Positions 38,229 to 47,008 of a DNA stretch of 64,000 bases are shown one piece after another. The position numbers and the translations under genes were made by a program. Each line of letters starts with the position of its first letter. The stretch's first letter is position 1. The DNA is from an uncultured Clostridia bacterium (GTDB taxonomy: Bacteria > Bacillota > Clostridia > Oscillospirales > Acutalibacteraceae). The stretch spans positions 62,001-126,000 of the forward strand of contig CANRNQ010000003.1 in the NCBI GenBank assembly GCA_947632045.1. Direction: 5' to 3'. The notes under the pieces were generated by a model that was not told where the DNA came from, did no database searches, and was given only the letters and a program-made list of their open reading frames with translations.

Positions 38229-38292
38229 ACAGGGCTGTCGCGCCGCCTCGTTTTTTAGTATGAGGGCGGAAATTTGCGGTCGCCGCCCGAAT
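38229..38292. repeat. Relic (half) of cloverleaf palindromic element
   Basis: GCGCCGCCTCGTTTTTT...GGCGGAAATTTGCGGTCGCCGCCCGAAT resembles P3'/P2'/outer-arm sequence of copies B and D with the other half absent. Confidence 0.6.
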
Positions 38293-38617
38293 GCTTTCTC
38301 GCGATAAAACAAGCCGAGAATATGGGCGCGACAGCGAAGGCGGGATAAGAGCCTGCACAGCGGCAAAAAAACTCAGCTATAATTCCGTAAAAACAACATA
38401 TTGAAATCTTTGGCAGTAATACACAAAATATAGTATGCTTTTTTGGCGGGCAAAAAATTTATAATTCTTTTTAAGCCATATCGCCGCGCCTGAGGGGTGA
38501 TATAATTAACCTCGGAATTTGTTTTTAGAGCGGCCGCAAGCGTAAAAAACGTAATAAGACCGATGCGGGCAGAGCAAGGGTTAAAGCTAATACAGTGTGT
38601 TTTAAATTTAAAAAATC

Positions 38618-38689
38618 TTTACACAATGTAAATTTAGCACTTGACTATTTGCCTCGAGTAATCTATAATTAAAATCACAAGATATAGTT
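38618..38689 (+). promoter_or_regulatory. nrdDG promoter region: palindrome TTTACACAATGTAAA, TTGACT-17-TATAAT, NrdR-box-like ACAAGATATAGT
   Basis: Palindrome 38618-38632; -35 38641-38646; -10 38664-38669; ACAAGATATAGT 38677-38688. Confidence 0.55.
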
Positions 38690-38774
38690 ATAATACACGG
38701 AGCGAAGCACAATATATTCAAAATTCATTTACGAGTTGAGAAGGCAGCGAATAAAACATAAGGAGATTAGGAAG

Positions 38775-40901
38775 ATGAAGGTTCAAAAGAGAAACGGAAA
38801 AATGGTGGACTATGAGGCCGACAAGATCCGCCAGGCTATTTTAAAGGCAAACGCGGAGGTTCCCGGAAACGAGCGCATCAGCAAGCGAACCATAGAGGAT
38901 ATAATAGCGTACGTTGAAAACTACGCGACTGATACCATGGCGGTCGAGCAGATACAGGACATAATCGAGTCAAAGCTCGTCGAACTCAACAAATACGTTC
39001 TCGCAAAGACGTACATAATATACCGTTACACGAGAGCGCTTGTCCGCAAGCAGAACACGACCGACGAGAGTATACTTCAGCTTCTCAATAACGAGAACAA
39101 GGAGCTTGCCGAGGAAAACAGCAATAAAAACACAGCGATAGCCGCGACCCAGCGCGACTATATCGCGGGCGAGGTATCGCGCGACCTCACAAGGAGAATA
39201 CTGCTGCCCGAGAGGATATCAAAGGCGCACGACGAGGGAGCTATACACTTTCACGACGCGGATTACTTCGTTCAGCCCATATTCAACTGCTGCCTGATAA
39301 ATATAGGCGATATGCTTGAAAACGGCACGATGATAAACGGAAAGCTCATCGAAACGCCGAAGAGCTTCCAGGTGGCCTGCAATGTTATGACCCAGATCAT
39401 AGCGAACGTGGCCTCCAACCAATACGGCGGCCAGTCGGTCGATATAGCGCACCTTGGACGCTATCTGCGCCGCAGCCGCGAAAAATTCCGCGACCATATC
39501 ACGCGCGAGTGCGCGGGCGAGGTGTCCGACGAGATAATAGAGCGCCTCGTAAACGAGAGAGTTACCGAGGAGCTGAAATCCGGAGTTCAGACCATACAGT
39601 ACCAGATAAATACGCTCATGACGACAAACGGCCAGTCGCCGTTCGTAACGCTTTTCCTTTATCTGCGCGAGGAGGATCCGTATATAGAGGAGAACGCCCT
39701 CATCATAGAGGAAATACTCAGGCAAAGGCTCCAGGGCATAAAGAACGCCCAAGGCGTTTACATAACGCCGGCATTCCCGAAGCTCGTCTATGTTCTCGAC
39801 GAAAACAACTGCCTTAAGGGCGGCAAATACGATTATATAACCGACCTTGCGGTGAGGTGCTCCGCTAAGAGAATGTACCCCGACTACATCTCGGCGAAGA
39901 AGATGAGGGAAAATTACGAGGGCAACGTATTCTCGCCTATGGGCTGCCGCTCGTTCCTCGCACCGTGGAAGGACGAGAACGGAAAATACAAATTTGAGGG
40001 ACGCTTCAATCAGGGCGTCGTATCCATAAACCTGCCGCAGATAGGCATAATCGCGAACGGCGATATGGACAGATTCTGGTCGCTGCTCGACGAAAGGCTT
40101 GAGCTGTGCTTTGAGGCGCTCATGTGCCGCCACAACGCCTTAAAGGGCGTGCGTTCGGACGTAAGTCCGGTTCATTGGCAGTACGGCGCGATAGCGAGGC
40201 TCAAGCACAACGAAACGATAGATAAGTTCCTTTACGGCGGTTATTCGAGCATATCCCTCGGCTATATAGGCATATACGAGGTTACAAAGCTGATGACCGG
40301 AAAGAGCCACACCACCGAGGAGGGCAAGGCGTTTGCCCTCAAGCTGATGAATTATCTGCGCAACACCTGCGAGAGGTGGAAGAAGGAGACGAACATAGGC
40401 TTTGCGCTTTACGGAACGCCCGCGGAATCCCTGTGCTACCGTTTTGCGCGCATTGACAAAAAGCGCTTCGGCTCTATACCCGATATTACCGACAAGGGCT
40501 ATTACACAAATTCCTATCATGTAGACGTTAGGGAAAAGATAGACGCCTTTGAGAAGTTCACATTTGAAAGCCAGTTCCAGAAGATTTCAAGCGGCGGAGC
40601 TATAAGCTATGTCGAGATACCGAATATCACGAATAACCTTTCGGCTCTTTCCGAGGTCGTAAAATTCATCTACGACAACATTCAGTATGCCGAGTTTAAC
40701 ACCAAGAGCGACTACTGCTCCTGCTGCGGCTTTGACGGAGAGATACAGGTAAACGACGATTATGAGTGGGAGTGCCCGAACTGCGGCAACAAGGACCAGG
40801 CAATGATGAGCGTTACCCGCCGTACCTGCGGCTATCTCGGAGAGAATTACTGGAACGAGGGCAAGACGAAAGAGATCAAAGCGAGAGTTTTGCATCTGTA
40901 A
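38775..40901 (+). CDS. nrdD: Anaerobic ribonucleoside-triphosphate reductase; start revised to MKVQKRNGK
   Basis: ATP-cone N-terminus, C-terminal YCSCCGFDGEI...CPNCG Zn site and RRTCGYLGENYWNEGKTKEI glycyl-radical region. Confidence 0.96.
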   Translation: MKVQKRNGKMVDYEADKIRQAILKANAEVPGNERISKRTIEDIIAYVENYATDTMAVEQIQDIIESKLVELNKYVLAKTYIIYRYTRALVRKQNTTDESILQLLNNENKELAEENSNKNTAIAATQRDYIAGEVSRDLTRRILLPERISKAHDEGAIHFHDADYFVQPIFNCCLINIGDMLENGTMINGKLIETPKSFQVACNVMTQIIANVASNQYGGQSVDIAHLGRYLRRSREKFRDHITRECAGEVSDEIIERLVNERVTEELKSGVQTIQYQINTLMTTNGQSPFVTLFLYLREEDPYIEENALIIEEILRQRLQGIKNAQGVYITPAFPKLVYVLDENNCLKGGKYDYITDLAVRCSAKRMYPDYISAKKMRENYEGNVFSPMGCRSFLAPWKDENGKYKFEGRFNQGVVSINLPQIGIIANGDMDRFWSLLDERLELCFEALMCRHNALKGVRSDVSPVHWQYGAIARLKHNETIDKFLYGGYSSISLGYIGIYEVTKLMTGKSHTTEEGKAFALKLMNYLRNTCERWKKETNIGFALYGTPAESLCYRFARIDKKRFGSIPDITDKGYYTNSYHVDVREKIDAFEKFTFESQFQKISSGGAISYVEIPNITNNLSALSEVVKFIYDNIQYAEFNTKSDYCSCCGFDGEIQVNDDYEWECPNCGNKDQAMMSVTRRTCGYLGENYWNEGKTKEIKARVLHL

Positions 40902-40913
40902 GGGACGACATAT

Positions 40914-41444
40914 ATGAATTACGCGTCGATAAAGCCGGTCGATATAGCGAACGGGACCGGCATAAGAGTTTCGCTGTTTGTCAGCGGCTGTACTCACAGG
41001 TGCAAGGGCTGCTTTAACAGCGAGGCGTGGGATTTTGACTACGGTCAGCCGTATACGGAGCAGACCTTGGATTATATTCTTTCCTGCCTTGACAAGAGCT
41101 ATATACGCGGCCTGAGCCTACTCGGCGGAGAGCCGTTCGACCCGCATAACCAGCAGACTCTCATAGAGCTTTTGAACCTTGTGAGGGAGCGCTTCCCCGA
41201 AAAGGACGTTTGGTGCTACACGGGATACGACTTTGAAAGGGATTTGACCGGAAAATTCGCCGAGGAAAACGAGCATACCTCCGAGCTGTTGGGCATGATA
41301 GATATTCTTGTGGACGGCAGATTTGTCGAGAAGCTTAAAAATCCCTCGCTTAAATTCAGAGGCTCGTCAAACCAAAGAATAATTGACGTTAAGGAATCGC
41401 TTAAAAGGGGAGAGGTTGTATTGTGCGACCTTGATAAGATATAA
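40914..41444 (+). CDS. nrdG: Anaerobic ribonucleotide reductase activating protein
   Basis: ANGTGIRVSLFVSGCTHRCKGCFNSEAWDF radical SAM motif; follows nrdD. Confidence 0.96.
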   Translation: MNYASIKPVDIANGTGIRVSLFVSGCTHRCKGCFNSEAWDFDYGQPYTEQTLDYILSCLDKSYIRGLSLLGGEPFDPHNQQTLIELLNLVRERFPEKDVWCYTGYDFERDLTGKFAEENEHTSELLGMIDILVDGRFVEKLKNPSLKFRGSSNQRIIDVKESLKRGEVVLCDLDKI

Positions 41445-41459
41445 AGCATAAAACGAGGA

Positions 41460-41487
41460 AAGCCCCGACGCGCGTCGGGGCTTTTGT
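41460..41487 (+). terminator. Intrinsic terminator after nrdG
   Basis: GCCCCGACGCGCGTCGGGGC followed by TTTTG. Confidence 0.8.
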
Positions 41488-41519
41488 TTGCCGCCGTGGG
41501 CGGCGTTACGCCGCTCCGC

Positions 41520-41862
41520 CGTGCGGCTTTATTTTATTTGCGGGAGGAGCTTCGCTTCCTCTTGCGGTTCCCCAAAATCGCTTCGGCTTGGAGCGCCGAC
41601 GATTTTTGACCGCTGCGCCATCCCCAATTCGCTTCATCCGCCACAGGCGGCGCTCATTGGCGATGCCCTCGCTCAAAGGATTTTGCTTTATAAAGCTCTT
41701 ATACCTGTAAATTATCCCCGTAGCAGAAAGCGGAGCTAAAAAATAATTTTCGGAGCGAGTGAGCGGAGGTGCAGGAGGAGCGTCGGCTCCTCCTGCAAAT
41801 AAATACAATATAAAGCAGCAGCCGCGCCGGCGCAAGTCGGCGCGGCTGCGGTCGGCGAGCGG
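41520..41862. repeat. Family-2 composite repeat (about 340 bp)
   Basis: TTTGCGGGAGGAGCTTCGCTTCCTCTTGCGG...GCAGGAGGAGCGTCGGCTCCTCCTGCAAATA...GCAGCCGCGCCGGCGCAAGTCGGCGCGGCTGCGGTCGGCGAG. Confidence 0.75.
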
Positions 41863-41910
41863 CCCAAATAAAAAGCATCTTTTTTAATACTAAACGGCTA
41901 AGCGCAAAGC

Positions 41911-42243
41911 TCAGCCGTTTTCGTTTTTTTGATTGAATTTTATAAAAACCTTGCACTGCTCAATACATATCTCGCGCTGTTGGGCGGATAAAAGGCGAAA
42001 GATGCGCAAAAGCTCATCTTCCTGACGGGTAGTGCCGGAATCGTTAGGCTTATACCCAAGCAGATAGTCCGTTGTGACGTTAAAATAGTCGGCAATCATT
42101 TTCAGAGTTTCAAAGTCGGGTTCTCTTGTGTTTTGTGCATAGCTGCTTACTGTCGAGGGTGCAATATTTAATTTGTTAGCCAAATTTTTTTGAGTGATAT
42201 TTCTTTCCTCAATCAATATGCGCAGTCTGTCGCCAAATTTCAT
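41911..42243 (-). CDS. XRE-family HTH transcriptional regulator
   Basis: MKFGDRLRILIEERNITQKNLANKLNIAPSTVSSYAQNTREPDFETLKMIADYFNVTTDYLLG. Confidence 0.92.
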   Translation of the reverse strand: MKFGDRLRILIEERNITQKNLANKLNIAPSTVSSYAQNTREPDFETLKMIADYFNVTTDYLLGYKPNDSGTTRQEDELLRIFRLLSAQQREICIEQCKVFIKFNQKNENG

Positions 42244-42308
42244 AAAATCACCTCTTAACTATCATAAAGGCATAAGGTTAAAAATTTTAGCGAAATTCAC
42301 ATAATGTA

Positions 42309-42337
42309 TTGACAAAACGCAAATTGAGTTGTATCAT
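42309..42337 (+). promoter_or_regulatory. Promoter TTGACA-17-TATCAT for the 42519-45203 genes
   Basis: TTGACA 42309-42314; TATCAT 42332-42337; in divergent region with the XRE gene. Confidence 0.65.
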
Positions 42338-42518
42338 ATAAATGAAACTGAATTATAAATAAAAGCTAAATAATTTTTTTGACAGATAAAAAATTCGTTT
42401 CGTTATCGGAGCTTCAATTTTGATTTTCAGCTTCACAGCTTGCCTTGATGGATAACATTTCAGATATACCTGATTATGTTATATATTAAAATTTTAAACA
42501 TTACAGGAGGATGAATTT

Positions 42519-42794
42519 ATGTATAGCAATGTCGGCAAAAAGATTATGATACTGGCGATGGTTTTCGGAGGGATATTTTTGGCTGCGGGGATTATTGGCT
42601 TTATTGCGCTGCTGGCTTTAAAAATCCCTGCATGGTTAGCCTTTGTTGCGCTTTTTAGCGGAATTATGACCTTCATGTCATCTTGGCTTTTATATGGCTT
42701 CGGTCAGTTGGTAGACGATGTACATTCTCTGCATATTGAGCCAAAGGCGGAGGAGAAAAAGGAAGAGGTCATCGACGAGCTTCCGGAGCTTTAA
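42519..42794 (+). CDS. Small two-TM membrane protein
   Basis: Two hydrophobic segments; RBS ACAGGAGGATGAATTT upstream of ATG. Confidence 0.8.
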   Translation: MYSNVGKKIMILAMVFGGIFLAAGIIGFIALLALKIPAWLAFVALFSGIMTFMSSWLLYGFGQLVDDVHSLHIEPKAEEKKEEVIDELPEL

Positions 42795-42808
42795 GGGGGG
42801 ATTTTAAA

Positions 42809-44572
42809 ATGAGCGAAAGATATAAAAGACTGTTTGCCTTGCCAAAACATCTTTACGCTGATGGCTCTCCGCTGCTGATTGAGGCGGGAGCTCTTTTGAA
42901 GGATAGTCAAACCGGCAGGATATTGGCGCAGATAAAATTTAAAAGCATATCGCCTAAAATAATAAAGGCTGTTAAAATATCCATAGGGGCGTTTGATATT
43001 TCCGGCGTAAAATTGCGGGGGATTGATGAATATCAGTATCTTGATTTATCTGCCTCTCGGGATTCTGAATTTGGGCAGAAAAACGCCGTTGAATTGCCCG
43101 AAAGTATAACCCGTTCATTTAGCTGTGAGTGTAAAAGCGTTGTATTTTACGACGGCACAACATGGGAATCAAAGGGCGCTGAGTGGAAGCCCCTTGCTCA
43201 GGCGCAAACCTTGAAAGAGAAGCTGGGCGCTCTTTGCGAACAGTATCGGCGCGATACCGTCGACTATGCGGATTTAGTCGTAACAGACGACCGCGATTTG
43301 TGGATATGCACCTGTGGGGCGATAAATAAAAAAGATGAAAAATGCTGTCATTCGTGCCATGTAAACAAGAAAATTCTCACCGACGCGCTTGATGTAAAAA
43401 AGCTCGAGGAGAATGAAGCTGCGTTAAAAAAAGCGGAAGCCGAAAGGAAAGCCGAAATAGAAAGGCAAGAGCTTGAAAAGAAAAAACGAGCGGAGGAGAA
43501 AAAAAGACAGTATATAAAAATTGCAAAAAAGATAACTATTATTTCCTTGCCCATCGTGTGCGTAGTAGTTGCCTTTGTTATCATTCTTAACACAATAATT
43601 ATACCAAACATTAATTACAATAATGCAGTTGAATTAATGGAGGACGGAAAATATTCTGAAGCTGTCGTCGCCTTTGAAGCCGCAGACGGTTACGAGGACA
43701 GTGCGAATATGATAAATGAATGTAAAGATAAATTGATTAAATTGTTGAGAAAACACACATTGGCTTGTGGTTATAATAATTCCTTCGGCTTAATGGATAA
43801 CGGCGAAGTGAAAGCTACTGGCAATAATAACAACGATCAGTGTAATGTTGATAGCTGGAAAAATATCATACAACTTGCGGCTGGTGGCTCCCATACAGTA
43901 GGACTGAAATCCGACGGCACTGTTGTGGCTGTGGGCAATAACAGCTTTGGACCGTGTGAGGTTGCGGATTGGAGCGATATTATACAAATCGCAGCAGGAG
44001 GCTCCCATACGGTAGGGCTGAAATCCGACAAAACAGTTATAGCCTTGGGTCGTGATGATTGCGGTCAGTGCAATGTTAAAGGCTGGAGCGATATTGTGTT
44101 TATTACGGCGCGCGATTCCCATACGGTAGGAGTAAAATCCGACGGCACGGTTGTGGCTACCGGCGATAACAGAAACGGTCAGTGTGATGTTGACAGCTGG
44201 ACGGATATCGTGCAAATTTCGGCGGGTAACGATCACACGGTAGGACTGAAAACCGACGGTACTGTCGTGGCTGTTGGTGATAACTATTACGGACAGTGTG
44301 ACGTTGATAGCTGGAGCAATATTATACAAATCGCAGCGGGCGGTTCCCATACGGTAGGCTTAAAAGATGACGGAACAGTTGTGGCTGTCGGCAATAACGA
44401 AAATGGTCAGTGCGATGTTGACAGCTGGACAGATATCGTTCAAATTGCGGCGGGATATGATCATACATTAGGGCTTAAATCCGACGGCACTGTTGTGGCT
44501 GTGGGCGGTAACGAGTACGGTCAGTGCAATGTTTCGGATTGGAAAAATATAAAGCTGGTATCGAAAGAGTAA
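42809..44572 (+). CDS. Zn-ribbon / coiled-coil / TM / RCC1-like-repeat protein
   Basis: WICTCGAINKKDEKCCHSCH zinc ribbon; charged coiled-coil; hydrophobic ITIISLPIVCVVVAFVIILNTIII; six-plus repeats of GLKSDGTVVAVGNNxxGQCxVDSWxDIVQIAAGGSHTV. Confidence 0.85.
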   Translation: MSERYKRLFALPKHLYADGSPLLIEAGALLKDSQTGRILAQIKFKSISPKIIKAVKISIGAFDISGVKLRGIDEYQYLDLSASRDSEFGQKNAVELPESITRSFSCECKSVVFYDGTTWESKGAEWKPLAQAQTLKEKLGALCEQYRRDTVDYADLVVTDDRDLWICTCGAINKKDEKCCHSCHVNKKILTDALDVKKLEENEAALKKAEAERKAEIERQELEKKKRAEEKKRQYIKIAKKITIISLPIVCVVVAFVIILNTIIIPNINYNNAVELMEDGKYSEAVVAFEAADGYEDSANMINECKDKLIKLLRKHTLACGYNNSFGLMDNGEVKATGNNNNDQCNVDSWKNIIQLAAGGSHTVGLKSDGTVVAVGNNSFGPCEVADWSDIIQIAAGGSHTVGLKSDKTVIALGRDDCGQCNVKGWSDIVFITARDSHTVGVKSDGTVVATGDNRNGQCDVDSWTDIVQISAGNDHTVGLKTDGTVVAVGDNYYGQCDVDSWSNIIQIAAGGSHTVGLKDDGTVVAVGNNENGQCDVDSWTDIVQIAAGYDHTLGLKSDGTVVAVGGNEYGQCNVSDWKNIKLVSKE

Positions 44573-44582
44573 GGTGTAATGT

Positions 44583-45203
44583 ATGAATGACAAGAAAAAT
44601 TTCATTAAACCTGTGGATAACAATCAAGAAAAAGGATTATCATACAAGGAAAATTTCTCAAGATATAAGAAAGCTAAAAACTCCGGATTTTACTTGGAGT
44701 GTCTTTGGATTTTATATGCGATGTTAGAGGACAGGACGTCAGCCTTTCTTTATTATTTGGGTTTTACAAAAAGTGGGAACAGAAATTCGGTTACTGGAAG
44801 AAAGAAAATCAAAGAACAAATTCGTTCCATATACGGAATGGACGACAAAAAGAGATATTATGGATTTAATAATTTTTCGGGTAAGATTGATAGGATTATT
44901 AGTGTTATTGAGTGGAGCGATAACGAAGATGTTTTGGTTGATGAATTTCAATGCTCAGTTAAAAAAGCCTTGAAACAGTTACGCAATATTGAGAATTTAA
45001 AATGTGAATTAAAATATCTGAAGGACGAATGGCGTAATAAACGGAATCAATTAGTACATAGTCTATTTACAAAGAATTTTGCAAGCGTCAGCGAAGAATT
45101 TTGTCCTCTTGTTGAAGGGGGATATAAGGCTGCACGAGTCCTTGACGCGGCAGTGACGCAGCTGAAAAAAGAAGGAATACGGTCATGTTATAAAATAGAT
45201 TAA
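44583..45203 (+). CDS. Candidate HEPN-domain protein (206 aa)
   Basis: All-helical-looking sequence with RNQLVHSL, matching the HEPN R-N-x3-H motif. Confidence 0.5.
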   Translation: MNDKKNFIKPVDNNQEKGLSYKENFSRYKKAKNSGFYLECLWILYAMLEDRTSAFLYYLGFTKSGNRNSVTGRKKIKEQIRSIYGMDDKKRYYGFNNFSGKIDRIISVIEWSDNEDVLVDEFQCSVKKALKQLRNIENLKCELKYLKDEWRNKRNQLVHSLFTKNFASVSEEFCPLVEGGYKAARVLDAAVTQLKKEGIRSCYKID

Positions 45204-45234
45204 AATACAAATAATTTAAAAGAGATTAATTATT

Positions 45235-45456
45235 TTAGCTCCGCCCTCTGCGACGGAGCTAATTAATTTACGGGCATAAAAATTCCCGCGCTAAAGGCGG
45301 AACGCTGGAACGGCGCAGATAGTTAAATTTAAAATATAGCCTTGTGCGAAAGGCAGGGGTTTTAAAGGGGGAGCGGCGGCTCCCCCTTTAATGATAACTG
45401 ATATTAAAGCAGCAGCCATGCCGACTTACGCCGGCATGGCTGCGGTCGGCGAGCGC
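45235..45456. repeat. Family-2 composite repeat (truncated)
   Basis: AAAGGGGGAGCGGCGGCTCCCCCTTT and terminal GCAGCCATGCCGACTTACGCCGGCATGGCTGCGGTCGGCGAGCG. Confidence 0.65.
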
Positions 45457-45593
45457 CCAACTCGGGGCGGCAGCCCCGGAAACGCCGCCAAGGGCGGCAA
45501 GCCTCATAAGCGCCCGCTCTGGGCGCAAGCCCCATAAGCGCCGCCAAGGGCTACAAGCCCAAAAGTGGTCTTAGGCTGCAAGCCAATTAAAAA

Positions 45594-46121
45594 TCACTTG
45601 TCGATTTTGAAGTTGTGCTTTGGCTTTCTTGCGTCGGACTCCATTATCTGATTGTGGCGGTCGGCGGTGATAACGAGCATAAGATAAATGGAGAGAATAA
45701 AAATAAGAAGATAGGTGATCATTGATAATATCGCGCCGAGGCTTATGTAGCCGCTGATGCCAAAGCATAAAAGCGATATTCCTATGATGGGGCAAATTAT
45801 TCCCGTCGCACATTTGAAGAGCCTTGTCTTGTCGAAGGATTCAAATAAAAAGCCTATTATGGGTACAGCGAGCAGGACTATTCCGATAGCTACAACTCCG
45901 AAATTGCGATCAGCGCCCAAACGGAAGCCGTCAAATATCATGTTGAACAGGGTCAAAAGCTGAGCGTCGCCGCCCTTTGAAACGTCCTGAGCAAAGGGGA
46001 GGGCGCTGAACGAGATGGTGAGAACATAGAGCGCGCAAATCGTTATTCTCAGGCGTTTTGTTCTTTTTGTTTCAAGCGGCTTTTCGGGAACGCCGATTTT
46101 TTTCTGATAAATTTTAGCCAT
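45594..46121 (-). CDS. Multi-pass integral membrane protein of unknown function
   Basis: Several hydrophobic segments; start probably MAKIYQKKIG. Confidence 0.75.
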   Translation of the reverse strand: MAKIYQKKIGVPEKPLETKRTKRLRITICALYVLTISFSALPFAQDVSKGGDAQLLTLFNMIFDGFRLGADRNFGVVAIGIVLLAVPIIGFLFESFDKTRLFKCATGIICPIIGISLLCFGISGYISLGAILSMITYLLIFILSIYLMLVITADRHNQIMESDARKPKHNFKIDK

Positions 46122-46211
46122 TGGAAAACCTCGCAAATTTTAGATTAGTTTAAGATTAGAATTAAAGGATTAAAGAATTAAAGGTTAAAATCCTTTAAGT
46201 GATTTTATAAA

Positions 46212-46745
46212 TTATTTTACGTTGAATTTTTCGTTGTAGGACTCGATCGACTGAACGATTATTTCCCTCGCGGCCTCCGCGCCCTGAACCTCGTCGACCG
46301 CGGTGTCCTTGTTTTCGAGATTTTTATACACTGTGAAGAAGTGGCACATCTCGGTGAAAACGTGCTTCGGAATCTGCGATATGTCGGTGTATTCGTTGTA
46401 ATTCGGGTCGTCAAACGGAATGGCGATTATTTTCTCGTCGTTCCTGCCGTTGTCAACCATTCTTATAACGCCGATAGGATAGCAGCGTATGAGAGTCATG
46501 GGGTAGACCACCTGACTGCAAAGCACAAGAACGTCGAGCGGGTCAAGGTCGTCGCCGTAGGTCCTCGGGATAAAGCCGTAATTCGCCGGATAGTGAGTGG
46601 AGGTGTAGAGTATTCTGTCGAGCTTTAAAAGTCCGGTCTGTTTGTCCATCTCGTATTTGCACTTGCTTCCCTTCGGGATTTCGATGACCGCGATAAAATC
46701 ATTTTCGTTTATGCGCGACGAGTCGATGTCATGCCATATGTTCAT
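46212..46745 (-). CDS. ppa: Inorganic pyrophosphatase (family I)
   Basis: IEIPKGSKCKYEMDKQTGLLKLDRILYTSTHYPANYGFIPRTYGDDLDPLDVLVL. Confidence 0.96.
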   Translation of the reverse strand: MNIWHDIDSSRINENDFIAVIEIPKGSKCKYEMDKQTGLLKLDRILYTSTHYPANYGFIPRTYGDDLDPLDVLVLCSQVVYPMTLIRCYPIGVIRMVDNGRNDEKIIAIPFDDPNYNEYTDISQIPKHVFTEMCHFFTVYKNLENKDTAVDEVQGAEAAREIIVQSIESYNEKFNVK

Positions 46746-47008
46746 AAGTAATGTCCCTTCCCTTCGTTTAAGTCGGTGTCGTTAAAAAATAAAATGTGTA
46801 CTTCGGATATTTATTTTCTTCATTCTACCACAATTGTATTGATAATGCAAGAATGACAAAGAAGCAAATAAAAATATTGCAAAATATATGTATTTGTGCT
46901 ATAATACCCTCATTCGCTGTCTTTTCGGACTTTTGGCGATCTAAAATTATGATTGCGGCTCAGCAATATGGCCGCTTATCATAATAAAAAACTCAGAGGT
47001 GATAATAT

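Noticed and set aside
39219-40133. 304-aa minus-strand ORF inside nrdD
   Set aside because: Antisense to highly conserved nrdD; no domain, artefact of codon bias.
45456-45592. GC-rich run of mini-hairpins (GGGGCGGCAGCCCC, GCCGCCAAGGGCGGC) as an independent RNA gene
   Set aside because: Shares the tail sequence GCGGTCTTAGGCTGCAAGCCAA-like with 59345-59375 and is contiguous with a family-2 repeat; better treated as degenerate repeat tail.
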